A DNA stretch of 64,000 bases. Origin: Oscillospiraceae bacterium (GTDB taxonomy: Bacteria; Bacillota; Clostridia; Oscillospirales; Acutalibacteraceae). Shown piece after piece: positions 28,191-37,473 of the stretch. Numbering within the stretch: position 1 is the stretch's first letter; the number at the start of each line of letters is the position of its first letter. The notes under the pieces were generated by a model. It worked only from the letters and a program-made list of their open reading frames with translations. It had not been told where the DNA came from and did not search any database. The position numbers and the translations under genes were made by a program. The stretch lies in the NCBI GenBank assembly GCA_015065545.1, contig SVQA01000003.1, positions 141,735 through 205,734 of the forward strand, written 5' to 3'.

Positions 28191-28610
28191 ATGAAAAAAA
28201 TAAAATTTACAGTTTTACTTTTTATACTTATATCCGCATTCTTGCTCACAGCTTGCTCGGCAAAGCCCTCTGAACAATCAGATGCAACATCAGATACAAC
28301 TTTAAACTCACAGGTGCAAACAACTGATTCAGATGAGGTAAGTCCCGCTGAAACTCTTGAAGATAATACAGTTTCCAACACCACTGCTCCTTCGAATTCT
28401 GTATTTTTCGAAGAATATACTCCTGACGAAAATGAGCTTGAGATTCTTCCTCCTAATGGTATAAGCGGCGATGATGATAAAAACTATACATCCGATAATA
28501 ATACAGAGTCTCAAATCGAGATGCCAACGCAGAAAGAAACCGAACCTGAACCTACAAATCCCTTTGCACAGGGCAAGCCTATTGAGCTTCCTTTTGTTCC
28601 CGCTCAATAA
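28191..28610 (+). CDS. Putative lipoprotein with low-complexity acidic/Thr-rich body and C-terminal PIELPFVPAQ tail
   Basis: MKKIKFTVLLFILISAFLLTACSAKPSEQ lipobox; ends ...FAQGKPIELPFVPAQ*. Confidence 0.82.
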   Translation: MKKIKFTVLLFILISAFLLTACSAKPSEQSDATSDTTLNSQVQTTDSDEVSPAETLEDNTVSNTTAPSNSVFFEEYTPDENELEILPPNGISGDDDKNYTSDNNTESQIEMPTQKETEPEPTNPFAQGKPIELPFVPAQ

Positions 28611-28631
28611 ATCATAAAAACTATAATCGAC

Positions 28632-28664
28632 AAAGTGGCAGAGATTACCTCTGCCACTTTTCTT
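28632..28664. terminator. Terminator hairpin between convergent genes
   Basis: aaagtggcagagattacctctgccacttttctt. Confidence 0.85.
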
Positions 28665-28687
28665 ATTTGCTTCCTTATTGATATAAG

Positions 28688-29299
28688 TTACTTTTTAAAG
28701 CACTTCTTGTCAAAGCTCGGGTTGAAAGCATAGAAGTTCTTTGAATCCAGCTTATCTGTGAGTATTCTGAGGGTTTCACCGAATCGCTGATAGTGTACAA
28801 CTTCTCGCTCTCTTAGGAATCTTATGGGGTCGATAACATCGGGGTCATCGCAGTAACGCAGGATATTATCATACGTCGTCCTTGCTTTCTGCTCTGCTGC
28901 CATATCTTCGTGCAGGTCTGTAATGGGGTCACCTTTTACCTGAATGTAAGCGGCAGTGAAGGGTACACCGGCGGCAGATGAGGGATAGACGCCTGTGGTA
29001 TGGTCAACAAAGTATGCGTCAAAGCCTGCGGCCTTGAGCTGTTCTTCGTTAAGATTTTTTGTGAGCTGATATACTATTGCACCAATCATTTCCAGATGTC
29101 CAAGCTCTTCCGTTCCTATATCGTTAAGCGTTGCCTTAAGCTCGGGAACAGGCATTGAGAATCTTTGGCTGAGATAACGCAGCGAAGCACCCAACTCTCC
29201 GTCGGGACCTCCGTATTGGGTTATGATAATCTGTGCGAGTTTCGGGTTTGTTTGCTTGATTTTTACAGGATACTGTAATCTTTTTTCATATACAAACAT
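28688..29299 (-). CDS. cotJC: Spore coat protein CotJC (manganese catalase family)
   Basis: MFVYEKRLQYPVKIKQTNPKLAQIIITQYGGPDGELGASLRYLSQRF...GTEELGHLEMIGAIVYQLT. Confidence 0.95.
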   Translation of the reverse strand: MFVYEKRLQYPVKIKQTNPKLAQIIITQYGGPDGELGASLRYLSQRFSMPVPELKATLNDIGTEELGHLEMIGAIVYQLTKNLNEEQLKAAGFDAYFVDHTTGVYPSSAAGVPFTAAYIQVKGDPITDLHEDMAAEQKARTTYDNILRYCDDPDVIDPIRFLREREVVHYQRFGETLRILTDKLDSKNFYAFNPSFDKKCFKK

Positions 29300-29302
29300 C
29301 TG

Positions 29303-29551
29303 TTATACTCCTTCCCAGGGCCAAGGGTCATTTACCCATGTCCATTTTTTCGGGTTATCGTTTTGTTTCTTCAGAGGTCCGTATTTTTCTTCGTATTCCT
29401 CTATAAGAGGTTTAAGCTTTGCCTCACACTCTTTTATCTTTTTTATTGTTACCTCGCATTTGGGGTGAGTGTCAAGGTAAAGTCTGTATTCGTGGATTGC
29501 AAAGGAATAGGTGGATATTTTTTTAATCAGGATTTCTCTGTCTGTCACCAT
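29303..29551 (-). CDS. cotJB: Spore coat protein CotJB
   Basis: STYSFAIHEYRLYLDTHPKCEVTIKKIKEC...YGPL...WTWVNDPWPWEGV, next to cotJC. Confidence 0.92.
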   Translation of the reverse strand: MVTDREILIKKISTYSFAIHEYRLYLDTHPKCEVTIKKIKECEAKLKPLIEEYEEKYGPLKKQNDNPKKWTWVNDPWPWEGV

Positions 29552-29745
29552 TTTTCACCTCTGCATTTTGAGCCGTACCAGGGTTTATCAAGAGCAGGGT
29601 ACATTGTGCCTGCTTCAAAACCCCTTACAGCTGTATAGCTTTCAGCACCGTTAGGCTGAAAGGGAACATACGCCATAGCCTCTACCGGCTTTTCGGGTAG
29701 GGGAGTTATGCCGTATGAATACATAATATCTTTTATGAGATCCAT
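29545..29745 (-). CDS. cotJA: Spore coat associated protein CotJA
   Basis: AMAYVPFQPNGAESYTAVRGFEAGTMYPALDKPWYG, overlapping cotJB. Confidence 0.9.
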   Translation of the reverse strand: MDLIKDIMYSYGITPLPEKPVEAMAYVPFQPNGAESYTAVRGFEAGTMYPALDKPWYGSKCRGEKW

Positions 29746-29962
29746 AATTTTCTCCTTTCACAGCAAAAAGGATAGAACCTTTTACTGTTACCATATATTA
29801 TGCAAGAAGCTTCGGCTTTGTCCTTGCAAAAGGGTATAATAGACAAACATATTCTATAATAATTGGTATTTATGCGAATTGAAATAACAGGGATATTTTC
29901 GTATAATTTTCAATGAGTAAAAGCAGAGTTTTCTGCTTAATAGAATTACGGAGGTATCCATT

Positions 29963-32671
29963 ATGAAACTCAGACGAATTTTAAGTTTGGTTTTAGCTCT
30001 GATGATGGTAGCTGGCTGTGCTTTTGCAGCTGGAATTACCGTATCTGCAGAGGAAAATAAAACCGACGAAACAGCTGTAAAAGACTACAGCCTCGGCTAT
30101 TCCACAAATGATGGACTTGTGCTTCAGGCTTGGAACTGGTCTTATTCAGAAATTGAAAAAAACCTCGAAGCTATTGCTGAGGCAGGTTTTACAACAATCC
30201 AGATTTCTCCTCCCACAGAGCTTAAAGAGGCTACCGTGGGTGTTAAGGTTCTTCAGGAAGCCAACGATAACGGCTGGTGGATGATGTATCAGCCTGCAGC
30301 TTACGAGCTCAATCAGAGTGAGGATAATGTACTCGGTACAAAGGATGAGCTCGTTTCTATGATCGATGCTGCTCACGAGCTTGGACTCTTTATTATTGCT
30401 GACGCAGTTATCAATCACCTTGGCAACTCTGAATCAGGTGATTACAAAATCACAAACGTTCCCAAGGACGCAAATGCAGTAGATTATCTCTGCCAGAGAG
30501 CTTGGGAGTTCGACAGCTCAAAGGCTATTATCGAAGCAGGTGCATTCCACTATCCTTATGCTAACTGTCAGTATAACGACAAGGGTGCATTTGACTGCAC
30601 ACAGAATGCAGTTTCTCTGCTTCCTGACCTTGATACAAGCCATCCCGTAGTTCAGGAGACAATCCTTGATTACTGGCACGAGTGTATCGATGCAGGAATC
30701 GACGGCTTCCGTATTGACGCTGCAAAGCATATCGAAACAAAGTACGACGGCGAATATGCATCTGATTTCTGGGATGTACTTATGTACGATGGTATCAACG
30801 GCAAGCAGGGTATCTATCCTTATGCCAAAGATAAATACGGCAAGGACCTCTATATGTACGGTGAAATTCTCAATACTGTTTCCACAGAAAGAAGCTTTAC
30901 CTGGTACCTTGAGTATATGAATATCACAAACTCCACAGCCTTCTACGCTATCTGTGACGCTGTTAACGGCGGTAACGCACAGCAGGCTGTTCCCACACAC
31001 TTCAACAATGGTATGACAAGCAAGACCGCTGTTCTCTGGGATGAATCCCACGATACCTATATGGACGGCTGTAAGGCTAACAATGTTCCGTCCGTTAATC
31101 TTCTTACAAAGCGTTGGGCTTGTATGGCATCCCGTGCAGACGTAGTTTCAATGTACCTTGCACGTCCCACAAATACTCCCAAGGACGTTTACAACCTTGA
31201 CCTCGGTGTAGCTTACGATACAGCTTGGAACGATAAGGAAACAGCTGCTATCAATAAGTTCCATAATCACTTCCAGGGCGCAGGCGAAACTGTATATGCA
31301 GCAGGTAATATCGCAGTTATCGAGCGTGCAGATTCCGGCGTGGTTCTTGTAAACTGTAAGGGTAACACAGCAAACGTTGACATTGACGTTAAGAACATTG
31401 CAGACGGTACATACACAGACCAGATGAGCGGTACAACCTTTACTGTTGCAAACGGCAAACTCACAGGTTCTATCGGCTCAACAGGCGTTGCTGTTGTTTA
31501 TAACCCCGAAACACCCGTTTTAGAAGCATCCGTAAAGACAGAAACAAAGTTTACAACCGACACAATCACAGTTGAGATTGTTGCAAACGGTACAGATGAA
31601 GCAACATACTCCGTGAACAATGGCGAGAAAGTTGCTTTCACAGGCAAAGAAACTGTTGAGATTACTCCTGAAATCATGGCAGGCTACAGACTTTATGGCG
31701 TTATGGGTGATGCTGATTATAGCGATAACGTTAACGTTAAAGACGCAACCCTTATCCAGAAAGCAACAGCAGGACTTGAAACTCTTACAGATGACCAGAA
31801 TATACTTGCAGATGTTGACAAAAACGGAAACGTTAACGTAAAAGATGCAACAGCAATTCAGAAGCATGTTGCAGGTCTTGAGAGCGGATGCGACAATATC
31901 GGCGAAGTTATAGGTGGTGCTCCCGATATTAACGGTGAGGCTACTCTTACACTTCAGTGTGGTGATTATGTAAAAGAATATACTTACTGGCAGATTAACG
32001 AAAGTGCCGCAACAGTTGTTAAGTATGATAACTCTGACACACAGTGGACTCATGTTTACTGCTATGCATTCCTTGATAACGGCGAGCAGAATAACGCATG
32101 GCCCGGCATTCTTATGACAAAGGGCGAGGATGACATCTGGTACTACGAGATTCCCGCAGAGCTTGAGGGTGCTTATGTTGTATTCTCCGACAATATCCTC
32201 GGCACAGGTCAGCAGACAGGTAACCTGCCTACAATGAATAATCAGACAGGTGAGCTTCATTCCAAGAGCTTTATCTTTACAAATGATGTATGGAATGCAA
32301 TTGATGAAAATGGTAACTTCACCGAAATCGGCGAAGAAAAGGCAGAGTACTATATTGTATTTGCAGATAAGTATAACTGGAAAACAAACAAGGCTCAGAA
32401 GATCAGATATTATGCAACAGGCGGCGGTCCTTCTATGACATCTCCCGGTATTGAGATGGAAGCTATCGGTACTGACGAAAACGGCGTAAATCTCTATGGT
32501 GCATTTATCGACAGAAACTACACAACCATCAAGTTCTACTGCACAAACAAGAGCAATATCCAGAAGGAGACTCAGGAGGTTTATGTAAGCGGTCATTGCG
32601 GTTACTATCCTCTCGCAGGCTCAGGCGGTCCTGATTGCGGTACCTTCGAGGTAACACCTCCTGCAGCATAA
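29963..32671 (+). CDS. Secreted GH13 alpha-amylase with internal dockerin and C-terminal CBM26-like modules
   Basis: GH13: TIQISPPTE, IIADAVINHLGN, GIDGFRIDAAKHIE, YGEILN, WDESHDTYM; dockerin GDADYSDNVNVKDATLIQKATAGL...ADVDKNGNVNVKDATAIQKHVAGL (~31704-31893); CBM26-like TQWTHVYCYAFLDNGEQNNAWPGILM. Confidence 0.92.
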   Translation: MKLRRILSLVLALMMVAGCAFAAGITVSAEENKTDETAVKDYSLGYSTNDGLVLQAWNWSYSEIEKNLEAIAEAGFTTIQISPPTELKEATVGVKVLQEANDNGWWMMYQPAAYELNQSEDNVLGTKDELVSMIDAAHELGLFIIADAVINHLGNSESGDYKITNVPKDANAVDYLCQRAWEFDSSKAIIEAGAFHYPYANCQYNDKGAFDCTQNAVSLLPDLDTSHPVVQETILDYWHECIDAGIDGFRIDAAKHIETKYDGEYASDFWDVLMYDGINGKQGIYPYAKDKYGKDLYMYGEILNTVSTERSFTWYLEYMNITNSTAFYAICDAVNGGNAQQAVPTHFNNGMTSKTAVLWDESHDTYMDGCKANNVPSVNLLTKRWACMASRADVVSMYLARPTNTPKDVYNLDLGVAYDTAWNDKETAAINKFHNHFQGAGETVYAAGNIAVIERADSGVVLVNCKGNTANVDIDVKNIADGTYTDQMSGTTFTVANGKLTGSIGSTGVAVVYNPETPVLEASVKTETKFTTDTITVEIVANGTDEATYSVNNGEKVAFTGKETVEITPEIMAGYRLYGVMGDADYSDNVNVKDATLIQKATAGLETLTDDQNILADVDKNGNVNVKDATAIQKHVAGLESGCDNIGEVIGGAPDINGEATLTLQCGDYVKEYTYWQINESAATVVKYDNSDTQWTHVYCYAFLDNGEQNNAWPGILMTKGEDDIWYYEIPAELEGAYVVFSDNILGTGQQTGNLPTMNNQTGELHSKSFIFTNDVWNAIDENGNFTEIGEEKAEYYIVFADKYNWKTNKAQKIRYYATGGGPSMTSPGIEMEAIGTDENGVNLYGAFIDRNYTTIKFYCTNKSNIQKETQEVYVSGHCGYYPLAGSGGPDCGTFEVTPPAA

Positions 32672-32697
32672 TTTTATGATTATAGCTTAATTTTAAA

Positions 32698-32735
32698 AAT
32701 CCGACCGTCAGCTTGGCGGTCGGATTGTTCTTTTG
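32698..32735 (+). terminator. Rho-independent terminator
   Basis: aatccgaccgtcagcttggcggtcggattgttctttt. Confidence 0.9.
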
Positions 32736-32832
32736 ACTTTTTTACAGTTTTTTTACAACTGCTTCATATATATGTCACCTGAATGTTATATAATATATAA
32801 CGTAATTCTGTGTGATGCTTGGAGGTAAACAT

Positions 32833-34377
32833 ATGTCGTATAATCCCTATGAAAATAATGATTCACAAGGCTTTGAAAATAACGAAAGATTTGAACTTAA
32901 AAATTCAGTACCATCAGAGAACAGTTATGAATCAATAAATCAATATCCTGTTAAGCAAACAGAAGAGGATACAGAAGATTCATCTCGTGCCTTTCAGGAT
33001 GCAATAGATGAATCTGACACAGTGCAGGAGGAAGTAGCCCCGCAATATGCTGAAAGTTCAGCATACACAAATGTTTATCAGCCTACACCTGTAGCTGTGG
33101 AGGATAATAATGCTTACGGAAATAATCAGTCCCGACCTACTATGTATAGTTGGTACGGCAGAGCATCTGATAATTCTCCTTTTATTCACCCGATTGGTAA
33201 AGAGACACCTGCTTCTGCTGATAAGAAAAGCAAACAAAAAAGAATTCCTCTGGCTTTGATTATTCTAATCTGTATGCTTGTATCGGTTGTGTTCGGTTCA
33301 GGCTCAGCAATACTTGTAAACCATTTTTTTACTGATAAAGAAAGTACTGATGAACCAATCTTGAATACGATAGATGAGGCTGATTTTGCTCTAAATACTC
33401 AGATACTCACAAATGAACTTTCTACAACTGAGATCGTTGATAAATACGCAGACAGTGTTGTAGAGATTATAACCGAGTATGTTGAGACAGGTGTTTTTTC
33501 ACAGCAATTTATCAAGTCCGGTGCAGGTAGCGGTGTAATCATTGATAGCGATGGATACATTGTTACTAATCACCACGTTATCGAGAATGCAAGGAGAATC
33601 TCCATAACACTTCGTGACGGGACAATCCTCAGTGCTGAGCTCATAGGGTCAGATGCAAAAATGGACCTAGCACTTTTAAAGGTTGATGATGCAAAGCTTT
33701 CTTCAGCTGTTTTGGGTAATTCCGATTCTCTTAAGGTTGGTCAGCGTACTATTGCAATAGGTAATCCTCTCGGTCAGCTTGGAGGTACTGTTACAGAAGG
33801 AATCATAAGTGCCCTTGATAGAAATGTTACTGTAGACGGGCAGACTATGAATCTTATGCAGACCGATACAGCCATAAACCCCGGCAATTCAGGCGGCGGA
33901 CTTTTTGACGGCAAGGGCAATCTTATAGGTATTGTTGTGGCAAAGTCCTCTGGCTCCGAGGTTGAAGGGCTTGGCTTTGCAATCCCCATAAATGATGCGG
34001 TTGAGGTTATTTCTGACCTTAAAGCCTACGGTTATGTTCGTGGCAGAGTTTCTATCGGTATGGAGTTCCTTGATGTGGATTCCGAACCTGTTGCATGGAT
34101 GTATGGGCTTGATTCTTTAGGTTGTTATGTCTACAGTGTAGATAATAATTCCAATGCAAAGGATGCGGGTTTTGCATCCGGTGATCTGATTCTTGAGGTG
34201 GACGGTGAAGCAGTTGAAAGCTCGGAGAATATAGAAGTACTTTTGGAAGGCAAAAAGGTCGGAGATGTTGTAGAATTCACAATAAGGCGAGGTCGCAACA
34301 AAGGTACCCTTTCTCTGAAACTGGAAGAGTATAATCCCAATAAAACTTCTCTGGAAGAATATTCATTCCAGTGGTAA
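32833..34377 (+). CDS. htrA: Membrane-anchored HtrA/DegP-type serine protease with PDZ domain
   Basis: SGVIIDSDGYIVTNHHVIENA, MDLALLKVD, INPGNSGGGLFDGKGNLIGIV, PDZ-like C-terminus; single TM. ATG 32833 follows ggaggt; the listed 32812 start is less likely. Confidence 0.92.
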   Translation: MSYNPYENNDSQGFENNERFELKNSVPSENSYESINQYPVKQTEEDTEDSSRAFQDAIDESDTVQEEVAPQYAESSAYTNVYQPTPVAVEDNNAYGNNQSRPTMYSWYGRASDNSPFIHPIGKETPASADKKSKQKRIPLALIILICMLVSVVFGSGSAILVNHFFTDKESTDEPILNTIDEADFALNTQILTNELSTTEIVDKYADSVVEIITEYVETGVFSQQFIKSGAGSGVIIDSDGYIVTNHHVIENARRISITLRDGTILSAELIGSDAKMDLALLKVDDAKLSSAVLGNSDSLKVGQRTIAIGNPLGQLGGTVTEGIISALDRNVTVDGQTMNLMQTDTAINPGNSGGGLFDGKGNLIGIVVAKSSGSEVEGLGFAIPINDAVEVISDLKAYGYVRGRVSIGMEFLDVDSEPVAWMYGLDSLGCYVYSVDNNSNAKDAGFASGDLILEVDGEAVESSENIEVLLEGKKVGDVVEFTIRRGRNKGTLSLKLEEYNPNKTSLEEYSFQW

Positions 34378-34387
34378 TAGTATTTAA

Positions 34388-34426
34388 GGAATCAGGCTTC
34401 GATTTTTTCGGAGCTTGATTTTTTTG
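34388..34426 (+). terminator. Probable rho-independent terminator
   Basis: aatcaggcttcgattttttcggagcttgatttttttg. Confidence 0.6.
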
Positions 34427-34454
34427 TTGCAATTTGTAATTCTTTGTGATATAT

Positions 34455-34690
34455 TGTAAACAAGGTATCAACCTTAAATTATTATTTACACAAATGAATA
34501 AAACACGATTCGGCTTTTGCAACCGATAAATCCATTTCTTATCGGGGATAGGGAAAGTATGGTGAAAATCCATCGCAACAGCCATTACCGTATTAAAGTT
34601 TAACTTTTAAGTCGGAATGCCTATCGTATCGTGATATTCAGACAACCCTTGGGCAACAGGAGGGGTGCAGGATAGCTGTAATAAAAACAG
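34455..34690 (+). promoter_or_regulatory. Cobalamin riboswitch, probable divergent member
   Basis: aagGTATCaacc, ...gatagGGAAagtatGGTGaaAatCCatcGCaacaGCC...aaGTCggaatgCCtatcg resembles the conserved cobalamin riboswitch core; followed by a terminator and a DUF4430 lipoprotein plus a transporter S component. Confidence 0.7.
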
Positions 34691-34698
34691 ATTTTCTA

Positions 34699-34738
34699 TA
34701 GCGCACTCTCTTTGGAGGGTGCGTTTGTTTTTTGTCTT
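34699..34738 (+). terminator. Riboswitch-associated intrinsic terminator
   Basis: agcgcactctctttggagggtgcgtttgttttttg between the riboswitch and the downstream ORF. Confidence 0.75.
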
Positions 34739-34769
34739 TTGGTGTAAATGTGAAGAAGGAGTTTTCAAA

Positions 34770-35282
34770 ATGAAAACAAAAATGTCAATGAGAAAAATCT
34801 TGTCCCTTTTAGTAATGCTAGCTGTATGCTTTGCAATGTGCTTATCTTTTGCAGGTTGTAAGGATAAAGGCGAAGCAGAAACTCCAGTTACCACCACAGC
34901 TGCAATTACCACAACTTCAGAAGACGAAGTCGCTGAGGATTTGGGAGTATGGGCTGATGCTCAGTACAAAGAAGATACTGTACTCGGTACAGGCGCAACT
35001 ACCTTTTATTTCGAGGTACAGGTTGAGGATTACAGTGTAACCTTTACAGTGAATACCGATAAAGAAACTGTAGGAGATGCTCTTCTTGAACACGGTGTTA
35101 TTGCAGGTGAAGATGGTCCCTACGGACTTTATGTAAAGACAGTTAACGGTATCCTTGCTGATTACGATGTAAATGCTACATATTGGAATTTTACAAAGAA
35201 CGGCGAGCTGATGATGACCGGAGTCGACGGCGAGAATATTGAAGGCGGAGCACATTATGAGATGGTCTACACAAAGGGCTGA
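34770..35282 (+). CDS. DUF4430-type lipoprotein, probable cobalamin-uptake associated
   Basis: Lipobox LSFAGCKDKG; TFYFEVQVEDYSVTFTVNTDKETVGDALLEHGVIAGEDGPYGLYVKTVNGILADYDVNATYWNFTKNGE. ATG 34770 follows gaaggag. Confidence 0.85.
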   Translation: MKTKMSMRKILSLLVMLAVCFAMCLSFAGCKDKGEAETPVTTTAAITTTSEDEVAEDLGVWADAQYKEDTVLGTGATTFYFEVQVEDYSVTFTVNTDKETVGDALLEHGVIAGEDGPYGLYVKTVNGILADYDVNATYWNFTKNGELMMTGVDGENIEGGAHYEMVYTKG

Positions 35283-35859
35283 TAAACTCAGTAAAGGTAT
35301 CGCAGAAAATAAAAATAGGAATATAAAGAAAAAAGTGAGACTAACCCTTTATGAAATGTGTCTCTTTTCTATGTTTGGCGCACTTATGTTTGGTTCAAAA
35401 AAAATAATGGAGTTTTTGCCGAATATACATCTTATAGGTATGTTTGTTGTGTTGCTCACTGTTGTGTACAGAACTAAGGCTTTAATACCGCTGTACATAT
35501 ATGTTTTTCTTGACGGCGTTTTTGGTGGATTCAATCTCTGGTGGATTCCATATCTCTATGTTTGGACGGTGCTGTGGGGGATGGCTATGCTTATTCCAAA
35601 GAAGATACCTTCGGTTGCAGCCGCTATAGTTTATCCCGTGGTGTGTTCTCTTCACGGATTTTTGTTCGGAATACTCTATGCACCTGCACAAGCTTTGTTT
35701 TTTAAACTCAGTTTTGAGCAGACAGTGAGTTGGGTGCTGGCAGGTTCCTTATTTGACACAGTTCACGGAATATCTAATCTTATTGTAGGATTGTTGATTT
35801 TCCCTTTATCTGTTATTTTGAAAAAACTGAATTCATCGGTTTATACGCGGATAGCATAA
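35239..35859 (+). CDS. ECF transporter S component-like membrane protein
   Basis: VRLTLYEMCLFSMFGALMFGSKKIMEFLPNIHLIGMFVVLLTVVYRTKALIPLYIYVFLDGVFGGFNLWW...; immediately follows the DUF4430 gene. True start may lie downstream near 35330. Confidence 0.8.
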   Translation: MKAEHIMRWSTQRADKLSKGIAENKNRNIKKKVRLTLYEMCLFSMFGALMFGSKKIMEFLPNIHLIGMFVVLLTVVYRTKALIPLYIYVFLDGVFGGFNLWWIPYLYVWTVLWGMAMLIPKKIPSVAAAIVYPVVCSLHGFLFGILYAPAQALFFKLSFEQTVSWVLAGSLFDTVHGISNLIVGLLIFPLSVILKKLNSSVYTRIA

Positions 35860-35905
35860 AAGAAAGGAGTTGACTTTTGGGTCAACTCCTTTTTAATGCA
35901 GATTT

Positions 35906-37291
35906 TTATTCTTCGCTGTGTTCTTTTTCTTTTAGTGCTTTGAGTATCATATTTGCACACATATATACGTTACCGCCGCCCATAGTGAGTACCAACTCAC
36001 CTTCTTTTGCATTTTCTTTGATGTATTCTGTGATTTCTTCAAAGGTGTCAATGCACTTGGCTGTGGGGATTTTATCACCCAGATCTCTTGATGCAATGCC
36101 GTAGGTGTTTACTTCTCTTACAGCAAGAATTTCAGAAATAATTGCCTCGTCGGGAATGGATAGAGCCTTTGCAAAATCATCAAGAAGCAGAGCGGTACGG
36201 GAGTAGGTGTGGGGCTGAAAAATTGCACGAACCTTTTTAAATCCCATAGCCATAGCGGAATTAAGCACAGCAGTAAGCTCTGTGGGATGATGTGCGAAGT
36301 CATCAGCAACGGTTACACCGCAGGGAGTTCCAAGCACCTCGAATCGTCTGTGAACTCCTGTGAATTTTTGCAGATTCTCTGAAATCTCATTGCCTGTTGC
36401 ACCCATATAATGTGCGGTTGCCGCAGCTGCAAGAGCATTTGCAATATTGTGTCTGCCGGGAACAATGAGCTTTATTTCTGCTATCTTTTCTCCTTTATGC
36501 ATAAGGTCAAAGGTTTGATTCATCCCCTGAGATACGATATTAGCGGCATAGTAATCGTTTGTGTCTTTGAATCCAAATGTGATTTTCTCCAGAGGAACTT
36601 CGCCCAAAGCTTCAATGCAAGCTTCATCGTCGCCGCAGAAAATAAGAGCTTTTGTGGTCTGGTTTGCAAATTTATTAAAGGATTTCTTTATGTTGTCGAA
36701 GGTCTTGAAGTAATCAAGGTGGTCAGCGTCTATGTTGAGGATAACGGATACGTATGGAGTAAGCTGTAAGAAGGTATCAACGTACTCGCATGCCTCACAA
36801 ACGATGATGTCACTCTGACCAACATAGCTGTTACCGCCGATGTAGTTGAGTTTTCCGCCTATAATAGCAGAGGGGTCAAAGCCACTGCCGATAAGTATCT
36901 GGGAAATCATAGCAGTTGTAGAGGTTTTACCATGAGTGCCTGCAACAGCAATAGAGCGGTTGTATCTTCTTGTTACAATGCCAAGCATAACGCTGCGCTC
37001 AAGGCAGGGAATACCCTTTTCTTTTGCAGCAACAAGCTCCGGATTATCGCTCTTTACTGCGGCGGTGTAAACAAGAAGCTCTGCTCCTTCAATGTTTTCT
37101 GCTCTGTGACCCATATAAACAGGGATGCCGTAGCTTCTGATACGAGCAAGAGTATCAGACTCGTTGTTGTCAGAGCCGGAAAGCTCAAAGCCCTCTGTGT
37201 GGAGTATCTCTGCCAGAGGACACATACCACTGCCGCCGATTCCTATAAAATGGATTCTCTTTATATTTTTCAGAATGTTGTCATATTTCAT
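35906..37291 (-). CDS. murC: UDP-N-acetylmuramate--L-alanine ligase
   Basis: IHFIGIGGSGMCPLAEIL, AVAGTHGKTSTTAMISQIL, NIDADHLDYF, DDFAHHPTEL, FQPHTYSRT. Confidence 0.96.
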   Translation of the reverse strand: MKYDNILKNIKRIHFIGIGGSGMCPLAEILHTEGFELSGSDNNESDTLARIRSYGIPVYMGHRAENIEGAELLVYTAAVKSDNPELVAAKEKGIPCLERSVMLGIVTRRYNRSIAVAGTHGKTSTTAMISQILIGSGFDPSAIIGGKLNYIGGNSYVGQSDIIVCEACEYVDTFLQLTPYVSVILNIDADHLDYFKTFDNIKKSFNKFANQTTKALIFCGDDEACIEALGEVPLEKITFGFKDTNDYYAANIVSQGMNQTFDLMHKGEKIAEIKLIVPGRHNIANALAAAATAHYMGATGNEISENLQKFTGVHRRFEVLGTPCGVTVADDFAHHPTELTAVLNSAMAMGFKKVRAIFQPHTYSRTALLLDDFAKALSIPDEAIISEILAVREVNTYGIASRDLGDKIPTAKCIDTFEEITEYIKENAKEGELVLTMGGGNVYMCANMILKALKEKEHSEE

Positions 37292-37473
37292 ACCTTATCA
37301 TCTCCGAAGCTCAAAAGTTTTACCTTTAACATACTTATTATATTTCGGATTATATAAAAAATAAATATCTGTGTCAACATTGTTACTCTTTTTCTTGAAA
37401 GACGTTGCCAAGTTACCTTTTAGATGATAAAATAGTGGTGAACATTATTTATATTATGCTTAAATGGTGACCT

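Noticed and set aside
24325-28607. LPFVP in the tail as a sortase LPXTG signal
   Set aside because: No T-G, no downstream hydrophobic segment or basic tail; the motif is at the extreme C-terminus, and one carrier has no signal peptide.
31520-32596. 358-aa minus-strand ORF
   Set aside because: Fully antisense to the well-supported amylase; Cys/Val/Ile-rich shadow translation.
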